A stretch of 64,000 nucleotides of DNA from Henriciella pelagia (GTDB lineage: Bacteria; Pseudomonadota; Alphaproteobacteria; Caulobacterales; Hyphomonadaceae), in assembly GCF_002088945.1 (NCBI RefSeq), contig NZ_NCSU01000011.1, positions 186,001 to 250,000 of the forward strand, read 5' to 3'. Position 1 is the stretch's first letter; each line of letters begins with the position of its first letter. Positions 1 to 9,113 of the stretch are shown here, piece by piece. The notes under the pieces are model-generated. The model searched no databases and was not told the origin of the DNA. It saw nothing but the letters and a program-made list of their open reading frames with translations. A program made the translations under genes and the position numbers.

Positions 1-426
1 GGAATGCATCTTGGCATTCCCTCCATTGCGCTAAGCCAGGCGCTGGGCTTTCGCGAACGCCTCTCACTGCCCTGGGAAACGTCAAAGGCCTGGGGCGCCA
101 GGGTTATTCGGCCGCTCATTGAAAAGGGCTGGCCGGATGATGTGGTGATGAATGTCAATTTCCCCGACCGCGAACCCGAAGATGTCGCGGGTGTCGAAGT
201 AACGCGGCAAGGTTTCAGGGACGAATCCATCATCACCACCGAACGCCGCGAAGACCTGCGCGGGAATGATTATTTCTGGATCGGTTTCCGCAGCAAGCTG
301 TCCCGCCCCGAAGAAGGCACGGACCTGCGGGCGATCTATGAGGGCCGGATTTCGGTGACGCCGCTGCACGTCGATCTGACCCATAACCGGTATCTCGAAT
401 CACTGAAGGCGTCATGGCAGACCTGA
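1..426 (+). CDS. surE: 5'/3'-nucleotidase SurE, C-terminal part (5' end outside window)
   Basis: Cut by the window start: the frame is open from base 1 and only about 141 C-terminal residues are visible. The visible part begins GMHLGIPSIALSQ, which matches the SurE segment in which residues after the catalytic core pack an IPSIA-S strand, and continues with the C-terminal VNVNFP-type strand (VVMNVNFPD). SurE is a metal-dependent phosphatase of nucleoside monophosphates linked to stress survival. The 3' end overlaps the start of pcm by 13 bases, the classic surE-pcm arrangement, which supports both calls. The active-site aspartates lie upstream of the window and cannot be checked. Confidence 0.9.
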   Translation, partial: GMHLGIPSIALSQALGFRERLSLPWETSKAWGARVIRPLIEKGWPDDVVMNVNFPDREPEDVAGVEVTRQGFRDESIITTERREDLRGNDYFWIGFRSKLSRPEEGTDLRAIYEGRISVTPLHVDLTHNRYLESLKASWQT

Positions 427-1067
427 TCGCTGACCCTTTCCGGGCCGCGCGGCTCATTCTGCTGCTCAGGCGGCAGGGCATCCGAGACGATGCGGTGCTG
501 GCCGCCATGGAAACCATAGACCGGGCCGTGTTTGTCGATCCCAAGCTGGAAGAGCTGGCTTATGAGGACACCGCGCTCCCCATCCCTTGCGGGCAGGTGA
601 TTCCCAAGCCCGTGGTGGTTGCGCAGTTGCTCGGCGCGTTGCAGGCCTCACCAGGCAAGGAAGACCGGATTCTGATAGTGGGGGCGGGCGCGGGATACAT
701 GACCGCGCTTCTCGCCCTCATTGGCCGGCACGTCTGGGCGGTGGAGCGGTATCAGCATCTGGTGGTAGCGGCGCGGGCGCGAATGCTCGAACTGAAGGTC
801 GACAATGTCACGTTCCGACATGGGGATGGCCTTGAAGGCTGGCCGGAGCACAGCCCTTTCGAGCGCATCCTGCTGACGGGCGCGGTATCCGGTGTGCCGG
901 AGAAGCTCGTGCAGCAGATTGCGCGTGGTGGCACCCTCGTGACCCCGTTTAACCGGTCCGGTCAGGACCAGGTGATTCGCCGAATCGCTGCCAATGGTGA
1001 CACGCAGGATTTCCCGATCCTCGAACCATTATCGGTTCTGAGGTCGGGCGTATCCGCTGCTCTGTAG
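414..1067 (+). CDS. pcm: Protein-L-isoaspartate O-methyltransferase
   Basis: A 217-residue protein, the usual length of the family, which methylates isoaspartyl residues in damaged proteins using S-adenosylmethionine. The SAM-binding motif I is visible as ILIVGAGAGYMTALLA around residues 86-101, where the common form is V-E-I-G-T/S-G-S-G-Y. The preceding segment DTALPIPCGQVIPKPVVVAQ fits the substrate-binding motif PLPIGHGQTISQP, but in a diverged form (CGQVIPKP). It overlaps surE by 13 bases, so the two are probably translated from one transcript. The divergence means a repair role is likely but activity is not assured. Confidence 0.88.
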   Translation: MADLIADPFRAARLILLLRRQGIRDDAVLAAMETIDRAVFVDPKLEELAYEDTALPIPCGQVIPKPVVVAQLLGALQASPGKEDRILIVGAGAGYMTALLALIGRHVWAVERYQHLVVAARARMLELKVDNVTFRHGDGLEGWPEHSPFERILLTGAVSGVPEKLVQQIARGGTLVTPFNRSGQDQVIRRIAANGDTQDFPILEPLSVLRSGVSAAL

Positions 1068-1079
1068 AGGCCCTTGGCC

Positions 1080-1472
1080 TTATTCGAGATCGCTCGCGGC
1101 GCATTCGCCGTCTGCTGCGACACTGGCGCCCGCCGAAGCGGCGACACAGGCATTCGAATAGGTCTGCCCATCACATCCACAAACAGGCGCATATTCCTGC
1201 GTGCAGATTTCAGGGACGGGCTCGCACGTGCCGGTGCCGTCCATGACTTCGAGGCATTGGCCATCCGGGAATTTGCAGTAGAGGCCGGCGGGGCATTCGA
1301 TCGCTGCAATACCACCGCAAGTGGCACCTTGAGCGTCAGGCGCCGGTTCTGGCTGGCTTACCGGTTCTTCGACCGGTTTCGGCGTTTCAGGTACGGTTTC
1401 ATTGGTGTCCGTCTCCGAAGGTTGGCACGCCGCCAAAATTCCGAATGTAAGTGCAATCGCCAGAAGTCTCAT
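1080..1472 (-). CDS. Lipoprotein with Kazal-type protease inhibitor domain
   Basis: A 130-residue secreted protein. The start at 1472 is chosen because it opens directly into a lipoprotein signal peptide: MRLL, a hydrophobic stretch and the lipobox LAAC; a longer frame to 1541 would bury this. After the lipid-anchored Cys comes a Pro/Glu/Thr-rich linker of about 35 residues, then two small cysteine-rich modules. The first is CGGIAAIECPAGLYC. The second ends in a Kazal-like block with CTQEYAPVCGCDGQTYSNAC. Kazal domains inhibit serine proteases; in bacteria this cysteine pattern is a recurring exported type whose targets are unknown. It is convergent with pcm, 12 bases away. Confidence 0.85.
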   Translation of the reverse strand: MRLLAIALTFGILAACQPSETDTNETVPETPKPVEEPVSQPEPAPDAQGATCGGIAAIECPAGLYCKFPDGQCLEVMDGTGTCEPVPEICTQEYAPVCGCDGQTYSNACVAASAGASVAADGECAASDLE

Positions 1473-1523
1473 ATTCGCCCCGCTGAGAGTTCGTTGTTCA
1501 CTGATTGGGCCATGTAAGTGGCG

Positions 1524-1566
1524 GGCTGGCAAGCTCTGCATTTAAAATTCGGCTTGCCAGCCTTTT
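1524..1566 (+). terminator. Strong stem-loop with T-run (plus-strand polarity)
   Basis: GGCTGGCAAGC at 1524-1534 is perfectly complementary to GCTTGCCAGCC at 1552-1562, with a 17-base loop and TTTT directly after. The T-run gives plus-strand terminator polarity, yet both flanking genes (SDR at 1572 and the Kazal lipoprotein at 1472) are on the minus strand. Read on the minus strand the stem is not followed by a U-run. It may block antisense transcription from pcm or simply be an RNA 3' end structure for the SDR gene. Confidence 0.5.
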
Positions 1567-1571
1567 AATGC

Positions 1572-2489
1572 CTAGCTTTTAGCCGCCTCGGAAAGCAGGC
1601 GGAAGATGTTCTGGCCGTGGGCGGACCCCATTTCAAAGTGAGTCTGGACAGACTTGTCGGTGATCTGGTCCCACTTCGCCGCCACAGCCTCTGCTGTGAG
1701 AGCGTCGCCCTGACCAACGAACGCGCCATTGGTTTCGACGATTTCTGCCATGGAAAAGGCTCCGGCACCTGCGGAAAGCACCATGCCCGTCGGTGCGTCT
1801 TCCTTTACGAGGTTCATCACACCGGGTGTCACATATTCAGGCTTCAGCTGGGCGAGAACTTCCGGCGGCATGAGCCCTTCGGTCATGCGCGTAGCGGCAA
1901 CGGGGCAGACGGCATTGATCTTGATGTTGTTCTTTGCGCCTTCAATCTTGAGCGTGTTCATCATGCCGACGAGGCCGAGTTTCGCAGCGCCATAATTAGC
2001 CTGGCCAAAATTGCCGTAGAGGCCGGTTGAGGAGGTTGTCACGACAATGCGGCCGTAATTTTGCTCCTTCATGATGTCCCAGGCTGCCTTGATCGGCTTG
2101 AAGCTGCCCATCAGGTGAACATCCATAACCAGCTCGATGTCCTGCAAAGTCATCTTCGAGAAAGACTTGTCACGCAGGATGCCCGCATTGGCGATGATAA
2201 TGTCGATGCGGCCCCATTTGGCCATCGTGTCGTCGATCATCTTCTGGACACCGGCCGTGTCGGAGACAGAAGAGCCATTGGCAAAAGCTTCGCCGCCCAG
2301 CGCTTCGATTTCCTTCACCACATCATTTGCCGCTTCCGAGCTGCCGCCTGATCCGTCCATGGCCGCGCCAAGGTCATTGACGACGACCTTTGCGCCGCGC
2401 CGGGCCAGCTCCAGAGCGTGACACCGTCCGAGGCCGCCGCCTGCACCGGTGACAATGGCGACTTTTCCATCAAAGCGAATATCGGTCAT
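1572..2489 (-). CDS. SDR-family oxidoreductase, peroxisomal 17-beta-HSD4-like
   Basis: A 305-residue short-chain dehydrogenase. The cofactor site is TGAGGGLGRCHA near the N-terminus (TGxxxGxG), followed by the NAG motif (IANAGIL). The catalytic triad is visible as S in TTSSTG plus Y-x3-K in YGAAK. The segment VVVNDLG and the roughly 300-residue length resemble the hydroxyacyl-CoA dehydrogenase domain of multifunctional enzyme type 2, so a fatty acyl or steroid-like CoA substrate is plausible but not shown. The start at 2489 is chosen because GGGAG lies 6 bases upstream of ATG; a longer frame to 2552 lacks a ribosome site. It is divergent from the VOC gene. Confidence 0.88.
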   Translation of the reverse strand: MTDIRFDGKVAIVTGAGGGLGRCHALELARRGAKVVVNDLGAAMDGSGGSSEAANDVVKEIEALGGEAFANGSSVSDTAGVQKMIDDTMAKWGRIDIIIANAGILRDKSFSKMTLQDIELVMDVHLMGSFKPIKAAWDIMKEQNYGRIVVTTSSTGLYGNFGQANYGAAKLGLVGMMNTLKIEGAKNNIKINAVCPVAATRMTEGLMPPEVLAQLKPEYVTPGVMNLVKEDAPTGMVLSAGAGAFSMAEIVETNGAFVGQGDALTAEAVAAKWDQITDKSVQTHFEMGSAHGQNIFRLLSEAAKS

Positions 2490-2638
2490 GAAGTTCTCCC
2501 GAACTGTATGGTTTGATTGAGTTGGCGAGCCTTCCAGCACCCGTTCACGCAAACGTCAAGCATTGGCGCAAGGTCAGCGCTTGTGCGCCGCCTCTCCGCA
2601 TGTTGCATAACAGGGCACCAATCAGGAGGAGATGCACA

Positions 2639-3007
2639 ATGTTGGCATATGTGACGCTAGGTTCGAACGATGTGGAAAAAGCAAAGGCCTTCTACGATGC
2701 GCTGATGCCGGAGCTCGGCGCGAAGCGCTTTTTCGACAATGGCAGGTTGTACTTCTACGGCACCGGGGCCGGACAACCGATGCTTGCCATTGGCGGGCCG
2801 TATGATGAGAAGACAGCGACAGTGGGGAATGGTGTCATGCCAGCCCTGGCCGCCCCTGACACCGAAACCGTCGACAGGGTCTACAAGAAGGCACTCGAAC
2901 TCGGTGCGCAGGACGAAGGCGAGCCCGGCAACCGCATGCCCACCTTCTACGGCGCCTACTTCCGCGATCCGGACGGCAACAAGATCTGCGTCTGCAAGCT
3001 GGGCTGA
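2639..3007 (+). CDS. VOC/glyoxalase-fold protein
   Basis: A 122-residue protein of the vicinal-oxygen-chelate fold, the length of single-subunit glyoxalase/bleomycin-resistance-like proteins. The beta-alpha-beta-beta-beta signature is visible: YVTLGSNDVEKAKAFYDAL at the start and YFRDPDGNKICVCKL at the end. The start is set by a near-ideal AGGAGGAG just before ATG at 2639; earlier in-frame codons give no plausible N-terminus. The usual first metal ligand (His) is absent at the opening strand (YVTLGS), so lactoylglutathione lyase activity should not be assumed. It is monocistronic, followed by a terminator. Confidence 0.85.
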   Translation: MLAYVTLGSNDVEKAKAFYDALMPELGAKRFFDNGRLYFYGTGAGQPMLAIGGPYDEKTATVGNGVMPALAAPDTETVDRVYKKALELGAQDEGEPGNRMPTFYGAYFRDPDGNKICVCKLG

Positions 3008-3023
3008 CCGCTCGGCCCAAGCA

Positions 3024-3054
3024 AAAGGCCGCAGCGAACGCTGCGGCCTTTTTT
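3024..3054 (+). terminator. Rho-independent terminator, probably bidirectional
   Basis: AAGGCCGCAGCG pairs with CGCTGCGGCCTT across a tiny AA loop, followed by a run of T. Read on the minus strand it also ends in TTTT, so it can serve both the VOC gene and the convergent small gene at 3071-3337. Confidence 0.88.
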
Positions 3055-3070
3055 CCTGCTGCCACCTGCC

Positions 3071-3337
3071 TCAGGCTGCTTCGATCTGCTTGAGGTCGCC
3101 ATTGTGGATGACGCGCTTGATATAGCCATCGATATAACGAAGCAGGGGCTTGCCATCGGTTTCTGCCTGTCTTGACGACCACTCATGGTGACGCTGGCGC
3201 AGCGTGTTCAGTTTCGCCAGCTTGATGTCCATCGCCTCTGATGACATCGCGACACCATCGACCTGATCGGTTGATACAGGACGTGGCTCGGCACGAACAC
3301 TTTGATCCCTGAGTGGCGTGAATGTCTTCTTTTTCAT
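3071..3337 (-). CDS. Small hypothetical protein (88 aa)
   Basis: I do not recognise the family. The gene is likely real because AAAGGAGCG stands 6-7 bases before the ATG and a terminator follows directly downstream. The product begins MKKKTFTPLRDQ, has a low-complexity N-terminal third, then an amphipathic helical stretch (LAKLNTLRQRHHEW) and a basic C-terminal part (YIDGYIKRVIHNGDLKQIEAA). There is no signal peptide or membrane segment. It is predicted to be cytoplasmic and helical; no function is inferred. Confidence 0.6.
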   Translation of the reverse strand: MKKKTFTPLRDQSVRAEPRPVSTDQVDGVAMSSEAMDIKLAKLNTLRQRHHEWSSRQAETDGKPLLRYIDGYIKRVIHNGDLKQIEAA

Positions 3338-3489
3338 GTCTCGCTCCTTTCGGGTTGTTCAATCACACCAAACCAACGGTTCGCTTCCTCCGTTGTTCCT
3401 GTGATCACCACAGGCAATGAAGTTCGGGGGTAGAGCAATAAGAGATCGCAGGCTAAGGCTGATTGATCCGTGAGTTGAGGGAGTCGGGC

Positions 3490-4770
3490 ATGGAATGGGG
3501 CTGGGACAATGCGCGCGCGCTGATTGGTATCGTGCTGATCTATGGCATTTGCCTGCTCGTTTCCGAGCGCCGTGGATCCTTTCCCTGGAAGATCGTTGTC
3601 GGCGCAACACTCATGCAGTTTGCATTTGCGCTCATCCTGTTCTGGGTAACGCCGATCCGCAGCATCCTCCTTCAGGCCAATGTCGTCGTTGACGGGCTTC
3701 AGGAGGCAACGCGAGCCGGTACGAATTTCGTGTTCGGCTATGTGGGAGATAATGTCGCCGCGAGCCAGGTCATGGACGGATCGCCGCCGCCACTCTTCTT
3801 CTTCCAGATTTTGCCCATCGTCATCGTTGTGGCAGCCCTGTCCGCCATTCTCTGGCACTGGCGGATCCTTCGCTGGATCACTAATGGTTTTGCCTATGTC
3901 TTCCAGCGCCTAATGGGACTTGGCGGCGCGACATCCCTTGCTGTCTCCGCCAATGTTTTCATGGGTATGACCGAAGCGCCGGTCCTGATCAGGCCCTATA
4001 TCAAAGGCATGACACGGTCAGAGCTGCTGATCATGATGACGGCCGGCTTTGCCACCATCGCAGGTTCGGTCCTGGTGGTGTACGGCTCTTTCCTCGAAGG
4101 CAAGATGGTCAATCCGCTACCACAATTGCTGGCAGCCTCGCTCATAGCAGCGCCTGCCGCTGTCGCGGTGGCGCTTGTCATGATCCCTGAAATGACACCC
4201 GGCACAGAGCGCATGCAGGAACCGGACTTCGCCTATTCCTCCACGATGGATGCGTTCTCGACCGGCGCGACCGATGGTCTGAAGATTGTTTTCAACATTG
4301 CCACCATGCTGATCGCCGCGCTCGCTCTGCTCTGGCTGATAAATGCGGGACTCGGCGCTTTGCCCGATGTGGACGGTGCGCCGCTTTCGATTGAGCGGGT
4401 ACTCGGCTGGGTCTTCGCGCCACTCATGTACATGATCGGCGTTCCAATCGGAGAAGCGGCTCAGTCAGGCTCTCTCATGGGCGTGAAAACTGTGCTTACA
4501 GAGTTCGTCGCTTTCATCCAGCTTGCGGAAGTGCCCGCTGACGCAATGGATCCGCGCACCCGCATGATCACGGCGCACGCCATTTGCGGCTTTGCGAACT
4601 TCGGCTCGATGGGCATCCTGATCGGCGGTCTCTCCATCATTGAGCCGGCGCGCCGCGACGACTTCCTTTCGCTGGCCTGGCGGACCCTGCTGGCGGGCAC
4701 GCTGGCAACCTGCCTGTCCGGCGCAATTGTTGGGGCGCTGCCTTACTCGCTCTTTGCTGGGGCGGGGTGA
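3490..4770 (+). CDS. Concentrative nucleoside transporter (NupC/CNT family)
   Basis: A 426-residue inner-membrane protein with multiple hydrophobic helices, matching the CNT family that imports nucleosides with protons or sodium. Family landmarks are visible: FMGMTEAPVLIRPYI (the G-x-x-E-x-P motif) and MIGVPIGEAAQSGSLMG, followed by ICGFANFGSMGI in the second half, the paired binding helices of CNT proteins. The ATG at 3490 is preferred to a TTG at 3463 because GAGGGAG sits just upstream. A TonB-dependent receptor starts 85 bases downstream on the same strand, suggesting joint outer- and inner-membrane uptake. Confidence 0.92.
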   Translation: MEWGWDNARALIGIVLIYGICLLVSERRGSFPWKIVVGATLMQFAFALILFWVTPIRSILLQANVVVDGLQEATRAGTNFVFGYVGDNVAASQVMDGSPPPLFFFQILPIVIVVAALSAILWHWRILRWITNGFAYVFQRLMGLGGATSLAVSANVFMGMTEAPVLIRPYIKGMTRSELLIMMTAGFATIAGSVLVVYGSFLEGKMVNPLPQLLAASLIAAPAAVAVALVMIPEMTPGTERMQEPDFAYSSTMDAFSTGATDGLKIVFNIATMLIAALALLWLINAGLGALPDVDGAPLSIERVLGWVFAPLMYMIGVPIGEAAQSGSLMGVKTVLTEFVAFIQLAEVPADAMDPRTRMITAHAICGFANFGSMGILIGGLSIIEPARRDDFLSLAWRTLLAGTLATCLSGAIVGALPYSLFAGAG

Positions 4771-4855
4771 CGCAGCATCAGCACTCGTCAAAGTGATGCC
4801 GCCGCGCTAGATGGCAGGTAAAGAGAGTAAACTCCACCGACCATCGAGGGAAGAA

Positions 4856-6916
4856 ATGATGCCGCTTCGCCGCCTGCTCGCGACAACCGCCAGCCTTGCT
4901 ATTCTGACATCTGTTGCGGGCATCGCTAGCGCTCAGGACAGCGAAGTTATTGTCGCCGACGCTCGTCTTCCTGTTGTCGAAATCTATGGCGACCGGTCGG
5001 CGACGCAACCCGGCAGTGTGTCCAGCGTCGGCGCTGAGACGATCAGCGACATCAATGCTGACCATCCCGCCGAAATCCTGAACGAGCTTCCCGGCGTCAA
5101 CATCCAGATGAATTCCGGACAGGAACACCTCATCGCGCTTCGTTCACCAGTGCTCACAGGCGGGGCCGGGCAGGGCAGCTTCCTGATCCTCGAAAATGGC
5201 GTGCCGACCCTTGCGCCAGCCTTCGGCAACGTCAACAGCCTGTTTGAAATTCATCATGAAGCCGCCGATGCCATCGAGATCGTTCGCGGACCAGGATCGG
5301 CCAAATACGGGTCAAATGCCGTTCATGGGCTGATCAACGTCATTCTCGACGAACCGGCACCCGGTGATTTCTTCGACGCCCGTCTGACGGGTTCGACGCT
5401 CAATCGGTATCGGGCCGACCTCACAGGCAATCTCTCTAACACTGCGAAAGTGTCACTGTCCTTGCAGGATGATGCGGGCTGGCGCGACTTCACGGGTGTC
5501 GAACAACAGAAGTTCTCAGCGAATTACGGGTTCGATCTGGCCGGCTGGAACGGCCTTGCCTGGCTGAGCGCATCCAATCTCAATCAGGAAACTGCCGGTT
5601 TCCTTGAAGGGTACAAGTCCTATCGGGACGACGATACCGCCACCACCAACCCGAATCCGGAAGCCTACAGGGATGCGCAATGGGCGATGGGGGCTGTCCG
5701 GCTCTCGCGAGAAGTTGGATATGGCGAACTCACACTGACGCCCTTCTATCGCTGGCAGGAGATGGAGTTTGCGCAGCATTTCCTGCCCAATGGCGGTTTT
5801 GAGGAAAATGGCCATGACGGCTTTGGTCTCATGTCGAAATATGAAATTGGGCAAGGCGACCCTGTCATCTGGCGCATTGGCGCTGATGTCGACATTTCAT
5901 CCGGCTGGCTGAAGGAAACACAGCCAGACCCGTTCGGTTTCTTTCCGGGCGATACGCGTTTTCCCACGGGCGTTCACTATGACTACACGGTCGATACGAC
6001 CATGTTAGCCCTGTGGGGCGAGGCCGAATGGAAAGTCAGCGATGGCCTGATCATCCTGGCTGGCCTGCGCGGTGAGACGCATGATTACGACTACACCACA
6101 GACGTTCCTGCCGGCACCTATGGCCGCTTTCTTGTCCCGGACGACCGTGAAGACAGTTTCGACCTTCTGACGCCAAAGCTCGGCGCGATCTGGACGCCAT
6201 CCGGAAGCACTGTCAGCTATTACGCCAATTATGCGCGCGGTGAACGCGCGCCTCAGGCGTCAGATCTTTACCGGCTTCAGTCTCAGCAGGGCGTGGCTGA
6301 GGCCGGCGTCGAGACAATGGACAGTATTGAAATCGGTGCGCGAGGTTTGGTATTCGGCGGCGCATTGGCGTTTGATGTCGCTGCCTATTATGCCGAGAAA
6401 GATAACTTCTTCTTCCGCGATTCCGATGGGCTGAACGTGACGGACGGCTCGACGCGCCATCAGGGCATCGAAGGACAGGCCAACTGGGTTCTCAGCGATC
6501 AGTTCACGGTTTCGGCCACGGTCAGCTTCGCCGAGCACACCTATACGTTCGACCGCATCGTCGGAAACGGGTCGGAAATAATCCGGTCTGGCAATGAGGT
6601 TGATACCGCACCCGACTGGCTTGGCGACCTCACCCTTCGCTGGACGCCGACCGAGCGGTTCGAAGCGAGCGTGTCAGCAGAATATGTCGGAGAATATTTC
6701 ACTGACCCGGCCAATCAGCAGACTTATTCTGGTCATACGCTCACCAATCTGCGTGTGGCGTATGACTTTTCCGAAGATCTCCAAGGTTTTGTGATCGTGC
6801 GCAATCTGTTTGATCTCAATTATGCCGACCGTGCTGACTATGCCTTCGGAAACAATCGCTACTTTCCGGGTGAACCTTTAAACGCCACCTTTGGGATACG
6901 AAAGCGCTTCAATTAG
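4856..6916 (+). CDS. TonB-dependent outer-membrane receptor
   Basis: A 686-residue receptor with a signal peptide ending ASAQ at about residue 27. The start at 4856 is supported by GAGGGAAG. The plug domain follows (residues about 40-170: HPAEILNELPGVNIQ, then VRGPGSAKYGSNAVHGLINV), and then a long beta-barrel of alternating aromatic strands ending in GIRKRFN. This is the architecture of proteins that draw in ligands with TonB energy. The ligand cannot be read from sequence. Because it follows a nucleoside transporter, a nucleoside or nucleic-acid breakdown product is the simplest guess. A TonB box is not obvious. Confidence 0.9.
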   Translation: MMPLRRLLATTASLAILTSVAGIASAQDSEVIVADARLPVVEIYGDRSATQPGSVSSVGAETISDINADHPAEILNELPGVNIQMNSGQEHLIALRSPVLTGGAGQGSFLILENGVPTLAPAFGNVNSLFEIHHEAADAIEIVRGPGSAKYGSNAVHGLINVILDEPAPGDFFDARLTGSTLNRYRADLTGNLSNTAKVSLSLQDDAGWRDFTGVEQQKFSANYGFDLAGWNGLAWLSASNLNQETAGFLEGYKSYRDDDTATTNPNPEAYRDAQWAMGAVRLSREVGYGELTLTPFYRWQEMEFAQHFLPNGGFEENGHDGFGLMSKYEIGQGDPVIWRIGADVDISSGWLKETQPDPFGFFPGDTRFPTGVHYDYTVDTTMLALWGEAEWKVSDGLIILAGLRGETHDYDYTTDVPAGTYGRFLVPDDREDSFDLLTPKLGAIWTPSGSTVSYYANYARGERAPQASDLYRLQSQQGVAEAGVETMDSIEIGARGLVFGGALAFDVAAYYAEKDNFFFRDSDGLNVTDGSTRHQGIEGQANWVLSDQFTVSATVSFAEHTYTFDRIVGNGSEIIRSGNEVDTAPDWLGDLTLRWTPTERFEASVSAEYVGEYFTDPANQQTYSGHTLTNLRVAYDFSEDLQGFVIVRNLFDLNYADRADYAFGNNRYFPGEPLNATFGIRKRFN

Positions 6917-6981
6917 CGCTACGTCAGGTTTCGACATCGACGCTGATGAAGGTTACGCCTTGCCCATAACAGGAGGAAATC

Positions 6982-7590
6982 ATGAAGCTTTATCACAGCC
7001 CGAAAGCGCCAAATCCGGAGCGCGTCACGCAATTCCTGAAAGCGAAGGGCAAGCTGGATGCGGTCGAGATCGAGGAAGTCTCGATCATGAAGCAGGAACA
7101 CAAGACCAAGGAGTACCGAAAGGTTTCTCCATTCGCGCAAGTGCCCGCGCTTATCCTCGATGATGGAACGCAGCTGACCGAGAGCCGGGCGATCTGTACC
7201 TATTTTGAAGGTATCTTTCCGGAACGAAACCTGATGGGCGAAGACCCGAAAGAAAAGGCGCTGATTGAAATGTGGGACCGTCGCGTCGAACTCATGCTCT
7301 TCATCCAGTTCGCAACCTGGTTCCGCAATGCCCACCCGGCCATGGCGCCGCTCGAAGTGCCACAGCTACCGGAGGTCGGTGCGAAGGCGGAGAAGAATGC
7401 CCGCGCTATGGCAAAGCGCATTGATGCCCATCTCGCCGACAATGATTTTCTTGCCGCCGGTCGCTTCTCGATTGCCGACATCACGCTGAACTGCTTCTGC
7501 GGGTTTGCCGGTGTCATGCAGTGGAAACCGCATGAGGAGTTCGCCAATATCGGTAAGTGGCGCGCGCGCGCGAAAGACAAGATCGGCTAG
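6982..7590 (+). CDS. Glutathione S-transferase family protein
   Basis: A 202-residue protein with the GST layout: a thioredoxin-like N-terminal domain (MKLYHSPKAPNPERVTQFL, then VPALILDDGTQLTESRAI, which carries the cis-Pro and the glutathione-gamma-glutamyl SNAIL-like ES motif) and a helical C-terminal domain with FSIADITLNC. CAGGAGG lies ideally before the ATG. It is convergent with trmFO, three bases apart, with no terminator between. Substrate unknown; detoxification or a glutathione-dependent lyase/isomerase role are both possible. gshA and gor elsewhere in the window show that the cell makes and recycles glutathione. Confidence 0.9.
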   Translation: MKLYHSPKAPNPERVTQFLKAKGKLDAVEIEEVSIMKQEHKTKEYRKVSPFAQVPALILDDGTQLTESRAICTYFEGIFPERNLMGEDPKEKALIEMWDRRVELMLFIQFATWFRNAHPAMAPLEVPQLPEVGAKAEKNARAMAKRIDAHLADNDFLAAGRFSIADITLNCFCGFAGVMQWKPHEEFANIGKWRARAKDKIG

Positions 7591-7593
7591 CGT

Positions 7594-9006
7594 CTATTCT
7601 GCGACGACGCTCTCTGCCTGCGCAGCCAGCCATTCATCGATATCGTGGAGCGCCCGCGCCGCCTGTACGCCCTTTTTGGCGCGGCCCTTGGCCTTGCCTC
7701 GAATGCGTTTGCCTTCCTCATCCTTTGTCGGGACGGTGCCCGGTTCCGGATCGGGAAAGAGGCCGAAATTGATGTTCATCGGCTGGAAGCTCTGCTTGCC
7801 TTCAAGGTGGCCGCCCGTGATGTGGCCGATGAGGGCACCGAGCGCTGTCGTCGGCGGGGGCGGGGCAAGCTGACGGCCAAGGCGTTCGGCCGCAGCAAAT
7901 CGTCCGGCCAGGAGGCCCATGGCGGCGCTCTCGACATAGCCTTCAACGCCTGTGACCTGACCGGCAAAGCGAAGCCGCGGCATGGACTTCATGCGCAGCT
8001 GCTCATCAAGCAGTTTTGGAGAGTTCAGGAAGGTGTTGCGATGAATGCCGCCGAGCCGCGCAAACTGTGCATTCTCAAGACCGGGGATCATTCGAAAGAT
8101 TTCGCTTTGCGCGCCGTATTTCAGTTTGGTCTGGAAGCCGACCATGTTCCATAGTGTGCCGAGCGCATTGTCCTGGCGCAGCTGTACGACAGCGTGCGCT
8201 TTCACGTCGGGATTGTGCGGGTTGGTGAGACCCACCGGCTTCATAGGGCCAAAACGAAGCGTTTCACGGCCCCGCTCTGCCATAACTTCGATGGGCAGGC
8301 ATCCTTCGAAATACGGCGTGTCTTTCTCCCAGTCGCGAAACTCGGTCTTCTCACCAGCGATCAGCGCGTCAATGAAGGCGTTGTACTGGTCTTCATCCAT
8401 GGCGCAATTGATGTAGGCCGCTGTGTCGCCGCCCGGACCGGGCTTGTCATAGCGGCTCTGGCGCCAGGCTTTGCTCATATCGATCGAGTCGAAATAGACG
8501 ATTGGCGCGATGGCATCAAAGAAAGCGAGATCGTCTTCGCCAGTGTGGGCGCGAATGGCTTCCGCAAGCTTCACCGACGTCAGCGGCCCGGTCGCCACGA
8601 TGACACTGTCCCAGTCTTCGGGCGGGATATCGTCGATAGCTTCGCGTACGATGGTCACGTTCGGGTGCGCTTCGAGCGCCGCGGTGACGTCTTCGGAAAA
8701 CCCTTCGCGATCAACCGCGAGGGCGCTGCCTGCGGGGACCTGATGCTCGCCGCCCTTGGTGATGATCAGCCCGTTCGCGCGCCGCATCTCCTCATGCAGG
8801 ACGCCGACCGCATTCGAGGTGTGATCATCGGACCGGAACGAGTTCGAGCAGACGAGCTCGGCCAGCTTGTCAGTCTGGTGGGCTTCAGTGCCGCGCACGC
8901 CGCGCATTTCGTGTATGATGACGGGAACGCCCATATTGGCGGCCTGCCAGGCAGCTTCGGAGCCGGCCATTCCGCCGCCGATGATGTGGATAGGTTTGAT
9001 GCTCAT
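7594..9006 (-). CDS. trmFO: Methylenetetrahydrofolate-tRNA-(uracil-5-)-methyltransferase TrmFO
   Basis: A 470-residue flavoprotein that makes m5U54 in the T-loop of tRNA using methylenetetrahydrofolate, the route common in alphaproteobacteria and Gram-positives. The FAD-binding [12 protein letters not shown] lies at the N-terminus. Characteristic TrmFO blocks follow: [37 protein letters not shown] and the C-terminal NINFGLFP. The ATG at 9006 places the FAD motif at residue 9; a TTG further upstream (9042) would add an unlikely leader. It is divergent from the PLP decarboxylase gene and convergent with the GST gene. Confidence 0.95.
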   Translation of the reverse strand: MSIKPIHIIGGGMAGSEAAWQAANMGVPVIIHEMRGVRGTEAHQTDKLAELVCSNSFRSDDHTSNAVGVLHEEMRRANGLIITKGGEHQVPAGSALAVDREGFSEDVTAALEAHPNVTIVREAIDDIPPEDWDSVIVATGPLTSVKLAEAIRAHTGEDDLAFFDAIAPIVYFDSIDMSKAWRQSRYDKPGPGGDTAAYINCAMDEDQYNAFIDALIAGEKTEFRDWEKDTPYFEGCLPIEVMAERGRETLRFGPMKPVGLTNPHNPDVKAHAVVQLRQDNALGTLWNMVGFQTKLKYGAQSEIFRMIPGLENAQFARLGGIHRNTFLNSPKLLDEQLRMKSMPRLRFAGQVTGVEGYVESAAMGLLAGRFAAAERLGRQLAPPPPTTALGALIGHITGGHLEGKQSFQPMNINFGLFPDPEPGTVPTKDEEGKRIRGKAKGRAKKGVQAARALHDIDEWLAAQAESVVAE

Positions 9007-9113
9007 GAGCGGCGATGTGCGCCCGTGTGCCTCCGCGGTCAAGGCAGTGGTTCAGATCGGCTGTCTCGCAGGCGCAGTCTGGACCGCCAGGCCGGCGCTG
9101 CTAAGAGGTCGCC

